Source: DAISLF01 sp964517345 (GTDB lineage: Bacteria; Patescibacteriota; Gracilibacteria; Peribacterales; Peribacteraceae). From it: 15,428 bases of DNA. The stretch lies in NCBI GenBank assembly GCA_964517345.1, contig CAZFBZ010000036.1, forward strand, positions 1-15,428. Reading direction: 5' to 3'. Both the position numbers and the translations under genes were made by a program. Under the pieces are notes generated by a model that saw only the letters and a program-made list of their open reading frames with translations, was not told the origin of the DNA and made no database searches. Positions 5,359 to 11,352 of this stretch are shown here, in pieces; the first letter of the stretch is position 1, and each line of letters starts with the position of its first letter.

Positions 5359-6225
5359 ATGCAGCCCCGCCTCACCATCCTCCAGTTCCAGAAGGAGTTC
5401 CCTGACGACGCAACCTGTCTGGAGAAGCTGTTCCGGGACAGGTTCGGGAAGCCGGTCTGCCCCAAGTGTGGCCGGGAGGACAAGTACTACCGTGTGCGGG
5501 GCCTCTCCAAGTACGCCTGCGCCTGCGGCAAGCACACGATCTCCCCGAAGGCGGGCACCGTGTTCGCAGGGTCGGACACGGATCTGGTGAAGTGGTTCTT
5601 CGCCATCTACCTGTTCTCGCAGTCCCGAAACGGCGTGGCGGCGATGGAGTTGCAGCGGGAACTGGGGGTCTCGTACAAGTGCGCGTGGAGGATGGCGCGG
5701 GCGGTCCGGACGCTGATGCGCAACGACGCCGAACGCCTCTCCGGGGACGTGGAGGTCGATGAGTCCATGGTCGGAGGACACGCCCCGAGGGCGGAGAAGA
5801 TGCGGAACAAGTCCATCGTCTTCGCGGCCGTCGAGCGTGGCGGGTCGGTGAAGGCCGAGATCATCCCCGACCAGACGGAGGAGACGCTGCTGAAGGCCAC
5901 CAAGCGGGCCGTGGAGCCGGGCAGCAGACTGCTCACGGACAAGCTGCGGGCCTACGAGAGCTTGGCGACCTACGCGGGCTACCGGCACGAGGCCGTGAAC
6001 CACACGGCGAAGGAGTACGTCCGGGGCGACGTTCACACGAACACGGTCGATGGATTCTTCTCGCAGCTCTCCCGGAGCCTCTCAGGAACGTACCACTGGG
6101 TCAGCCAGAAGCATCTGCCCCTTTACGTCGCCGAGTTCGCTTTCCGGCAGAGCTACGGGCGGCGGGAGGACGTTCATCTTTTTGATCTGCTTCTGCGTCG
6201 GGCGGAAGCCCCTCAGCGAGTCTGA
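5359..6225 (+). CDS. IS1595-family (ISXO2-like) transposase
   Basis: Transposase for cut/copy movement of an IS1595-type insertion sequence. The 288 residues start with a zinc ribbon (CPKC at 34-37, then C54 and C56, a CxC where CxxC is usual). A helical DNA-binding region follows (FAIYLFSQSRNGVAAMELQR, about 81-120), then the RNase-H-like catalytic domain. Catalytic candidates are D134 (EVDESMVGG), D194 (LLTDKLRAY) and D231 in HTNTVDGFF; the third position is normally Glu or Asn in this family. The C-terminal GTYHWVS and AEFAFRQSYGRR motifs fit the family. Length is normal for the group, so it looks full-length. Upstream lies the structured stretch 5030-5288; terminal inverted repeats and target duplication were not identified. 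Confidence 0.9.
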   Translation: MQPRLTILQFQKEFPDDATCLEKLFRDRFGKPVCPKCGREDKYYRVRGLSKYACACGKHTISPKAGTVFAGSDTDLVKWFFAIYLFSQSRNGVAAMELQRELGVSYKCAWRMARAVRTLMRNDAERLSGDVEVDESMVGGHAPRAEKMRNKSIVFAAVERGGSVKAEIIPDQTEETLLKATKRAVEPGSRLLTDKLRAYESLATYAGYRHEAVNHTAKEYVRGDVHTNTVDGFFSQLSRSLSGTYHWVSQKHLPLYVAEFAFRQSYGRREDVHLFDLLLRRAEAPQRV

Positions 6226-6424
6226 GGAGACGGAGGAACTTCTTGTCTTGGGAGGCCTTGGGCACGGGCGGGAGTGTAGCACGGGGCGATGGCGGCGGGG
6301 CCGGTGAAGGCGAAGAGGCGGAGGAAGAAGGCCAAGCTCATCTAGATGTCCCACTTTACGGTAAACATTTTCTTTGACCCTCATTCGATGCTGGGCATAG
6401 GCTCCGGTCGTCCTTCATCGACTC
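6226..6424. other. Spacer between two IS1595-type genes
   Basis: Contains a short purine-rich frame (6289-6345) that would encode an 18-residue basic peptide (MAAGPVKAKRRRKKAKLI), in the same frame as the transposase but after two stops. It also contains the odd palindrome TTTACGGTAAA (6356-6366). A possible promoter is TTGACC (6374-6379), 18 nt, TAGGCT (6398-6403) for the downstream fragment. One or both element boundaries probably lie here. Confidence 0.35.
6374..6403 (+). promoter_or_regulatory. Possible promoter of the transposase-fragment/P63C pair
   Basis: TTGACC (6374-6379), an 18-nt spacer and TAGGCT (6398-6403), similar to the rpsF promoter (TTGACC, TAGGGT). It would give a leader of about 15 nt before the GTG at 6425. 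Confidence 0.35.
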
Positions 6425-6850
6425 GTGAACATCACCCAAATCCACCGGCAATTCCCCACGCCCGAATCCTGCATCAGGCACCTTGAGAAGGTGCGGTGGA
6501 ACGGCGTTCCCCGATGCCCCTACTGTTCATCGACGCACACGACACCGATGAGGAAGGAGTGCCGGCACTACTGTCGCCACTGCAAAACCTCCTTCAGCGT
6601 GACCGTGCAGACGCTGTTCCACAGGAGCCATATTGATCTGCGGACGTGGTTCCTATGCGTCGGACTTGTATTGAACGGCAACGGGGATATCAGCACCCGC
6701 CACCTTGCGAGCGTCCTCGGGGTCAACAAGAACACGGCGTGGTCGATGGTGCTGCGGATCAAGATCGCCCTTCTAGACCAGCGTGCCCTGCTCACGAATC
6801 TCATTCAGGCCGACAGCCTCCGCTCATATTTCCTTCCCCCTATCGCATGA
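6425..6850 (+). pseudogene. Truncated IS1595-family transposase (N-terminal part only)
   Basis: A 141-residue product with the N-terminal half of an IS1595-type transposase. The intact zinc ribbon has CPYC near residues 38-41 and CRHC near 56-59. It is followed by the SFSVTVQTLFHRSHIDLRTW segment and the helix-turn-helix-like ISTRHLASVLGVNKNTAWSM region. The whole catalytic domain is missing; after about residue 127 the sequence turns into unrelated ADSLRSYFLPPIA and stops. The start is GTG. Its TGA (6848-6850) overlaps the ATG (6847) of the P63C gene, so the two could be translationally coupled. It may be a degraded insertion, or a domesticated DNA-binding module; the clean frame leaves both open. 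It differs clearly from the 5359 transposase, so it is not a recent copy of it. Confidence 0.75.
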
Positions 6851-7755
6851 CCGATATCACCAAGGCAAGTCATCAAGGAGAACTTCAAATCGGCGACATC
6901 ACCATCCCTTGCGCTGTGCTGGGTGATGGCACACGGCTTCTCACGCAGTCGGGCTTGTTCTTGGCTTTGGGACGCCATGCAAAGCCAAGCAAGCGCCAGA
7001 TCTCATCGAGCGTCGACAACCGGCCCCCTTTTCTGGCTGCAAAGAACCTAGAACCCTTCATAACCGACGATTTGCAGCGGTTATGGACCGTCGTCAGGTT
7101 CAAGCCGATCAAGGGTGCCCCCGCCTACGGCTACAGAGCCGAAATCCTGCCGCACCTGTGTGGCATCCTGCTCGATGCACAGCAGGCCAGGGCATTGTTG
7201 CCGAGTCAGGAACACTTGGCCAAGCGAGCGAACATTCTTCTGCGAGGCTTCGCCCACGTTGGCATAGTCGCACTCGTCGATGAGGCAACAGGATATCAGG
7301 AAGTCCGCGCACGCGATGAACTCAACAAGATTCTCCAGGCGTATGTTCTTCCTGAGTTGTTGCCTTGGACTCAGCGATTCCCGAACGAGTTCTATCAGCA
7401 ATTGTTTCGACTCTTGGGTTGGCCGTATGACGAACAGAGCATCAAGAAGCGCCCCGGCTATGTGGGGAAACTCACGAATGAGTTCGTTTACGACAGCATG
7501 CCGAAGCCGGTTGTTGATGAACTGAAGAGAAAAACGCCGAAAGATGAGAAGGGACGGAGGAAGAACAAGCTCCACCAGTGGCTCACTGAAGACATTGGTC
7601 ATCCTCATCTCCAGAAGCAGCTTACGGGCGTGATTACGCTCATGCGAGCGACGCCAAACATCAATGTGTTCCGTCGGTTATTCCGTCGGGCATATCCGGG
7701 GCCGCAGCAAGAATTGCCGGGAATCAGTGATGAGGATGTTCCAGAAGAAAGCTGA
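6847..7755 (+). CDS. P63C-domain protein
   Basis: A 302-residue protein starting at the ATG that overlaps the previous stop (ATGA). The central and C-terminal part carries the P63C domain known from phage and mobile-element proteins: LVDEATGYQEVRARDELNKI near residues 144-163, LPELLPWTQRFPNEFYQQLF near 169-188, then RLLGWPY. The N-terminal part (GDITIPCAVLGDGTRLLTQS and SSSVDNRPPFLAAKNLEPFI) resembles the usual preceding region of these proteins. The biochemical role of P63C proteins is not established as far as I know. Base composition is visibly less GC-rich than the ribosomal genes and PBP, suggesting transfer. Its neighbours are transposase genes upstream and small membrane proteins on the other strand downstream. 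Confidence 0.85.
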   Translation: MTDITKASHQGELQIGDITIPCAVLGDGTRLLTQSGLFLALGRHAKPSKRQISSSVDNRPPFLAAKNLEPFITDDLQRLWTVVRFKPIKGAPAYGYRAEILPHLCGILLDAQQARALLPSQEHLAKRANILLRGFAHVGIVALVDEATGYQEVRARDELNKILQAYVLPELLPWTQRFPNEFYQQLFRLLGWPYDEQSIKKRPGYVGKLTNEFVYDSMPKPVVDELKRKTPKDEKGRRKNKLHQWLTEDIGHPHLQKQLTGVITLMRATPNINVFRRLFRRAYPGPQQELPGISDEDVPEES

Positions 7756-7756
7756 C

Positions 7757-7772
7757 GGCCGGATCTGGCCGA
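7757..7772. terminator. Small hairpin after the P63C gene
   Basis: CGGCC-GGATCT-GGCCG directly follows the P63C stop, without a T-tract. It lies between convergent genes and could act as a weak terminator for either; weakly supported. Confidence 0.25.
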
Positions 7773-7806
7773 TACCGGATAGCGCTGCCACAGCGAGAGG
7801 TCATGC

Positions 7807-8178
7807 TCAGTCAGGAGACTTGTCCTTGGATTCTTGGAGTGCTTTCACAATCCGCGTGACCTGTTTCTGGACGAGGTAGTAGACGACTGTGGCTCCCAAG
7901 ATGATTTGGACCACGGGGTTCGCCAGGTACTCCCCGACCAAGACAAACGGGACCGCGACCAGAGCGAAGACGTAGGACCAATCGACCTTCTGAAGTGCCC
8001 CGATGATCCAGATCGCAACCAACAACCACATGCCAATCACGAGCCAATTACCAGCCCGCTTCATCGTCCGCTCCAGACCGCCTTTGTGGATGAACGACCA
8101 GAGCCAGATCATGGCGAGGACCATGACGGCCATCGTCGCGAAGACGCCGATAAGGACTGGATCAAGGAACGCCTGCAT
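7807..8178 (-). CDS. Small multi-pass membrane protein, unknown
   Basis: A 123-residue protein with about four hydrophobic segments: residues 6-28 (LIGVFATMAVMVLAMIWLW), 45-62 (WLVIGMWLLVAIWIIGAL), 68-85 (YVFALVAVPFVLVGEYL) and 88-103 (PVVQIILGATVVYYLV). A short charged C-terminal tail follows (KALQESKDKSPD). The ATG at 8178 lies 7 nt after the stop of the upstream gene, making it the last gene of a three-gene minus-strand operon with 8185-8376 and 8417-8842. No family recognised. By size and hydrophobicity it could be a holin-like, pore or membrane-partner protein, but nothing in the sequence decides this. Confidence 0.72.
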   Translation of the reverse strand: MQAFLDPVLIGVFATMAVMVLAMIWLWSFIHKGGLERTMKRAGNWLVIGMWLLVAIWIIGALQKVDWSYVFALVAVPFVLVGEYLANPVVQIILGATVVYYLVQKQVTRIVKALQESKDKSPD

Positions 8179-8184
8179 AGCCTG

Positions 8185-8376
8185 TCACAGACCGGGAATC
8201 GTATCGTAGGAGAAGCCCCGCATACCGAGGTCGAGGATGACGAGGCCAGTCACGACGAGGGTGACGAGTGCGAAAATCCGAGTGACCGCCGTCGGCCGTC
8301 CGTCCTTGGTACGCTCCATGTTGAGAATCCGAACGATGATGTAGAAGCCGACCATGATGCCGATTTCCGGGAGCAT
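8185..8376 (-). CDS. Small two-helix membrane protein, unknown
   Basis: From the ATG at 8376 this gives 63 residues with two hydrophobic segments (GIMVGFYIIVRIL near 6-18, IFALVTLVVTGLVILDLGMR near 34-53) separated by a charged loop (NMERTKDGRPTAVTR). The frame is open upstream to a TTG at 8454 preceded by GAGAGGGG. That start would give 89 residues and overlap the previous gene by 38 nt. The shorter ATG form avoids the overlap but lacks a Shine-Dalgarno, so the start is unsettled. It sits 6 nt upstream of the 8178 gene, so the two are almost certainly co-transcribed. Function unknown. Confidence 0.6.
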   Translation of the reverse strand: MLPEIGIMVGFYIIVRILNMERTKDGRPTAVTRIFALVTLVVTGLVILDLGMRGFSYDTIPGL

Positions 8377-8416
8377 AGGATTGGGGGAAGTGAGGAAAGC
8401 GTAGGGCCAAAGCTCA

Positions 8417-8842
8417 TCAATTCCGCTTGTCAGAGTGCGAAATTTGGCCGCCAAACCCCTCTCTGAACTGGATTTGCCAGGTGTCGATGGCGGGGTTGTC
8501 CCGGACCAGAACGCTGAACGGCGAGGACTGCCCGGCGAGGATCGGACTGTAGTCGATGACGCTCCAGTCGCTCGTCACGAAGTCACCCTTGGCATCGAAG
8601 AGGAGTGCCCCGGCCTGCACATGCTCAAGCGGCTGGTCGCTGACGTTCTTCACCATGCCCTCGATCTTGATCCAGCCGTAGGACCGCTCCGCGGAACTGG
8701 CCTCCAATTCCAGAGGCGGCTGAGCCGGTGCCACGACAGGAGAGCCGGAGGTAGCGCGGCTGCTGCTGTACGCCCAGCCGAAGACGGTCAGGAAGACGAC
8801 GGTGACGACGCCGAGGATCGCATAGACACGCTGGCCGGTCAT
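8417..8842 (-). CDS. FxLYD-like anchored extracytoplasmic protein
   Basis: A 141-residue protein with one N-terminal hydrophobic segment (residues 7-24, YAILGVVTVVFLTVFGWA), acting as an uncleaved anchor or signal peptide. A Ser/Pro-rich linker follows, then a domain at about residues 57-120 resembling the FxLYD immunoglobulin-like fold: IEGMVKNVSDQPLEHVQAGA then LLFDAKGDFVTS, with a late LAGQSSPFSVLV strand. FxLYD-type domains are usually extracytoplasmic and their ligands are mostly unknown. It is the first gene of the minus-strand operon leading to two small membrane proteins, so the three may form one envelope complex (inference). A TATAAA -10 lies at 8867-8872 on the minus strand. Confidence 0.7.
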   Translation of the reverse strand: MTGQRVYAILGVVTVVFLTVFGWAYSSSRATSGSPVVAPAQPPLELEASSAERSYGWIKIEGMVKNVSDQPLEHVQAGALLFDAKGDFVTSDWSVIDYSPILAGQSSPFSVLVRDNPAIDTWQIQFREGFGGQISHSDKRN

Positions 8843-8861
8843 GCCCGGATGCTACCAGTTG

Positions 8862-8877
8862 GTTGCTTTATAGCAAC
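8862..8877. promoter_or_regulatory. Operator-like hairpin in the divergent promoter region
   Basis: Perfect inverted repeat GTTGCT-TTAT-AGCAAC between the divergent FxLYD-like and HTH genes. On the minus strand its centre contains TATAAA (8867-8872), a good -10 for the FxLYD operon, although no matching -35 is seen. A dyad straddling a -10 next to a gene for a small DNA-binding protein suggests an operator; binding is inferred, not shown. Confidence 0.4.
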
Positions 8878-8917
8878 TATCTCCCGTGGACACGGAAAGT
8901 TAGCGTGAGTGGACGTT

Positions 8918-9106
8918 ATGGTCGCCTTCCCGAAGGTCATGGGCATGGGAGACGCCGCCGAATACCTCGGCGTCTCGCGCCAGTACATCGACAAACTGAT
9001 CGCGGCAGGGAAGCTGCGGTATCAGGACACGTCTACGGGGAAAGTATTCCTTGAGAGGGACGTAGTTGAGCTAAAGAAAAAGAGGAAGCCAAAACTCTCG
9101 CGTTAA
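8918..9106 (+). CDS. Excisionase/MerR-like helix-turn-helix protein
   Basis: A 62-residue basic DNA-binding protein of the HTH_17/excisionase type. GMGDAAEYLGVSRQYIDKLI forms the helix-turn-helix, AAGKLRYQDTSTGKVFLERD the wing, and a Lys/Arg tail follows (KKKRKPK). I used the ATG at 8918; a GTG at 8909 and later ATGs at 8939 and 8945 are alternatives and no Shine-Dalgarno decides. Relatives direct excision of integrated elements or regulate small modules. Here no integrase is in view, so a regulator of the divergent membrane-protein operon is also possible, with the dyad at 8862-8877 as a candidate site. Its last 4 bases overlap the end of the convergent gene at 9103. Confidence 0.8.
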   Translation: MVAFPKVMGMGDAAEYLGVSRQYIDKLIAAGKLRYQDTSTGKVFLERDVVELKKKRKPKLSR

Positions 9107-9561
9107 CGCCCCTCTGAAACCAGGCTGAGACAGGCGCCATTGACCTGCCTTCGCAGCACACTCAGAAACACTTCTCGGTGCTCCTCGTCCGCTCGTTTTG
9201 CCATCCCAAGCCCCTTTCTCGCAATCGTGGCCATCAGATGCTCGTCGTAGTCGTGATCATTCCGCAGTCTAACAGGGAGGATCGACCGCTCTTCTTCATG
9301 CACCAAGAAAAGCAGCCTCAGCTTTATATGGTTAAACTGTGACCTCCAAAGAATCCAACCTCGATCCCCATGATTGCCGTCAACGGGGTGGCTGTCGAAT
9401 CGTTTCTTGCCGGGATCTTTCAGCCATTCCGACCAAGCCTCTTGGAATGCGTCCAATGCGTCGATGTCATTCACCGCGAGCTTCTCCAAGAACTCCTCGT
9501 TCTGCTCAAAGAACAAGTCAATGTGTTCGGGCGCGATTGCGTATGCGCGCAAAGTGCTCAT
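9103..9561 (-). CDS. Unknown soluble protein of the accessory island
   Basis: A 152-residue protein with no family I can name. I chose the ATG at 9561 because a promoter (TCGTCA, 17 nt, TATAAG) ends 8 nt before it; the adjacent GTG at 9564 is less likely. The N-terminal half is acidic and helical (IDLFFEQNEEFLEKLAVNDI, ALDAFQEAWSEWLK). The middle looks like beta strands (WILWRSQFNHIKLRLLFLVH, then SILPVRLRNDHDYDEH), and the C-terminal part is helical. The RLLFLV...SILPVRL strand pair loosely recalls RelE/ParE-like toxins, but there is no antitoxin gene on the same strand and I do not claim it. GC content is lower than that of the flanking housekeeping genes. Confidence 0.6.
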   Translation of the reverse strand: MSTLRAYAIAPEHIDLFFEQNEEFLEKLAVNDIDALDAFQEAWSEWLKDPGKKRFDSHPVDGNHGDRGWILWRSQFNHIKLRLLFLVHEEERSILPVRLRNDHDYDEHLMATIARKGLGMAKRADEEHREVFLSVLRRQVNGACLSLVSEGR

Positions 9562-9569
9562 CACTTCGT

Positions 9570-9598
9570 CTTATAGCTTCTTCTCTCGTGCCTGACGA
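9570..9598 (-). promoter_or_regulatory. Predicted promoter of the 9561 gene
   Basis: On the minus strand TCGTCA (9593-9598), 17 nt, TATAAG (9570-9575). Only 8 nt separate the -10 box from the ATG, implying a leaderless transcript. Confidence 0.5.
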
Positions 9599-10014
9599 GC
9601 CCCTTGTCCGCGTGAGCATTTTCAGCCCTTGTTCAACAACACCACGATGGAAAGCGTCCTCGCTACTCTCCGAGGGCGAATTGCGGGATGCAGGCTTCAT
9701 ACGTTTGCGGAGCTTAAACATGAGTTTGTGTTTGTAAAGATGGTTAATAACCACGGTACAACATTTGTGTGCGTACACGGCTATTCTATCACGGATAGAT
9801 CGTGTAGACAATCCGGCCGGAATCTTTGCCTGTTCGTTCGGCATGCCTATCCATGACGTACCGGAACCGATGCTCTGACTGGACATGCCAATGGATGTCG
9901 GAGGATGGACCGGGTTCATAAAAAGGCGGGAAGTATACCTACAAGTGCTTTCGCCGCAACCGGCCTCAGAAGGGCTCGCGGCGGCTGGGGAGCTACTAGC
10001 TGGGAGGGGAGGGG
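9599..10014. other. Gene-poor stretch before yebC
   Basis: About 415 bases with relatively AT-rich patches (9690-9800) and no convincing gene. A plus-strand frame from 9647 (69 residues) and a minus-strand frame from 9844 or 9721 down to 9518 have no family resemblance and conflict with each other. A short dyad CTATC-ACG-GATAG lies around 9786-9798. This looks like decayed sequence at the edge of the island. Confidence 0.4.
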
Positions 10015-10043
10015 TGGGCAGGGTTTGGCCAGCAGTCTATGCT
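10015..10043 (+). promoter_or_regulatory. Predicted yebC promoter
   Basis: TGGGCA (10015-10020), 17 nt, TATGCT (10038-10043). The yebC ATG follows 6 nt later, so the mRNA would begin at the start codon. TATGCT is also the -10 of the 474 gene. Confidence 0.5.
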
Positions 10044-10049
10044 GTAGCC

Positions 10050-10790
10050 ATGTCCGGTCATAGCAAATGGGCGAACATCCGGGTGCGCAAGGGCGCGCAG
10101 GACGCCAAGCGCGGCAAAGTCTTCACGCGCCATGCTCGTCTGATCGAGATCGCGGCGCGCGCCGGCGGAGGAGACCCGGGCAGCAACGCGGGCCTGCGCA
10201 CCGCCATCGACAACGCCAAGGAAGACAGCGTGCCGAATGCAAATATCGAGCGCGCGATCAAGAAGGGCGTCGGCGAGACGAAGGGCGAGGCGATGCAGGA
10301 GATGCTCTACGAGGCGTATGGTCCTGCGGGGACGGCGTACATCATCGAGTGCCTGTCGGATAACCGCAACCGCACGGCTGCCAACGTCCGTATGGCCGTT
10401 TCCAAGCAGGGCGGGCGCATCGCCGACGGCGGATCCGTCGCGTGGATGTTCGAGCGCAAGGGTGTCGTGGCGGCGGAGTTCGATCCCCTGGCGTTTCCGC
10501 CCGCGAAGCTTGAGGAATTCGAACTGGAGCTGATCGATTTCGGCGCCGAGGATTTCTCGGCGGGCGAAGGCATGATGCGCGTCGTGACGGCGGCGGGGGA
10601 CTGGCCGAAGCTCCGCGACTTTCTCCGGCAGAACGGCTGCAAAATCCTGTCCGCCGGATTGTCGTTCGTTCCCAAGCAGCGCGTGCCCGTCACCGATGAG
10701 GCAGCCGTCGCGAAAGTGACCGGCTTCATGGAGGCAATCGAGGAAGATGACGACGTGTCGGAGGTGCACACCAATGCCGAGCTTGGTTGA
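10050..10790 (+). CDS. yebC: YebC/PmpR-family translation or transcription factor
   Basis: YebC-family proteins were first described as transcriptional regulators and more recently implicated in relieving ribosome stalling. The 246-residue product begins with the family signature MSGHSKWANIRVRKGAQDAK and includes GKVFTRHARLIEIAAR. It also has NAGLRTAIDNAKEDSVPNAN, IERAIKKGVG and YEAYGPAGTAYIIECLSDNR, then NVRMAVSKQGG and the GSVAWMFERKGVV strand. The length is normal for the family. The frame is open upstream to 9885, but the family start and the promoter at 10015-10043 both point to 10050. It stands alone, first recognisable housekeeping gene on the right side of the island. Confidence 0.96.
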   Translation: MSGHSKWANIRVRKGAQDAKRGKVFTRHARLIEIAARAGGGDPGSNAGLRTAIDNAKEDSVPNANIERAIKKGVGETKGEAMQEMLYEAYGPAGTAYIIECLSDNRNRTAANVRMAVSKQGGRIADGGSVAWMFERKGVVAAEFDPLAFPPAKLEEFELELIDFGAEDFSAGEGMMRVVTAAGDWPKLRDFLRQNGCKILSAGLSFVPKQRVPVTDEAAVAKVTGFMEAIEEDDDVSEVHTNAELG

Positions 10791-10974
10791 TGGGCAATAG
10801 GCTCTGGGAGGCGGAATTCTGATATTTATCTATTTTGACATGGAATTTCCGGGTTCTGACGAAAAGCATGCCAAATTTGCTCTGCATGAGGCCAATCCTC
10901 GTATATTGACTCATCATAAAATTGATGGTCCCTCGTATTGAGAGTGCAATGGGGTCGCTTCCCCCCTCTCGTCT
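10791..10974. other. AT-rich intergenic segment
   Basis: A 184-base interval, clearly more AT-rich than its neighbours, with several promoter-like words (TTGACA at 10836-10841, TATATT and TTGACT around 10911-10920) but no well-spaced pair. A minus-strand frame here (to 10726) runs into the end of yebC and looks spurious. No terminator hairpin with a T-tract was found after yebC. Confidence 0.4.
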
Positions 10975-11349
10975 ATGCCGACAGAGTCATCCATGCCCTG
11001 GTACGACAAAGAAGCATACGGTGAACGCGACGCTGATGACGAGAAGCTGACGGAAGAAACCGCGCCGAAAAAACTCGGATCGTCGCGTCGCTATGGAGCG
11101 CCGCCGGCACAGACATTCCGGGACAAAGTCCGCAATCCCGAGGCCGCAAAATTCCTCGAGCGCATCCGTGAAGCACAGAGAGATACCGAAGCGCCTCAGG
11201 CTGCGCAGAGGATTGCCGGCTTGATGCATACCGCGAAACATCTTTTCAGCGATCTCTTCGATCCGGATCACAAACTGTCTCCCGAGGAAGACGCCCTCGT
11301 GCAGGCCGTGGACGATTACGAATCGTTCGGCACACGCGGCCCGCGCTGA
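10975..11349 (+). CDS. Small acidic unknown protein
   Basis: A 124-residue, strongly charged protein with no recognised domain, signal peptide or membrane segment. The ATG at 10975 gives MPTESSMPWYDKEAYG; the second ATG at 10993 (MPWYDKEAYGERDADDEKLT) may be the true start, as no promoter or Shine-Dalgarno decides. The N-terminal third looks disordered. Residues about 55-85 (NPEAAKFLERIREAQRDTEA) and 88-118 look helical. It ends 4 nt from the convergent PBP stop. Coding is plausible from length and composition; function unknown. Confidence 0.6.
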   Translation: MPTESSMPWYDKEAYGERDADDEKLTEETAPKKLGSSRRYGAPPAQTFRDKVRNPEAAKFLERIREAQRDTEAPQAAQRIAGLMHTAKHLFSDLFDPDHKLSPEEDALVQAVDDYESFGTRGPR

Positions 11350-11352
11350 AGC

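Noticed and set aside
5290..6420. Terminal inverted repeats of the IS1595 element
   Set aside because: Compared the flanks by eye; only weak direct similarity (5312-5326 versus 6366-6380, about 10 of 15) was found, not an inverted pair, so element boundaries were not called.
9629..9856. A plus-strand open frame of 69-75 residues
   Set aside because: No domain, no promoter or Shine-Dalgarno, and it conflicts with minus-strand frames in a low-information stretch.
9518..9919. A minus-strand open frame (internal starts at 9844 and 9721)
   Set aside because: It overlaps the start of the 9561 gene by over 40 bases and is unrecognisable. TTACAA before the ATG at 9721 could be a -10, so a small gene is not fully excluded.
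10726..10917. A 63-residue minus-strand open frame after yebC
   Set aside because: It ends inside yebC on the opposite strand, and the product shows no family features.
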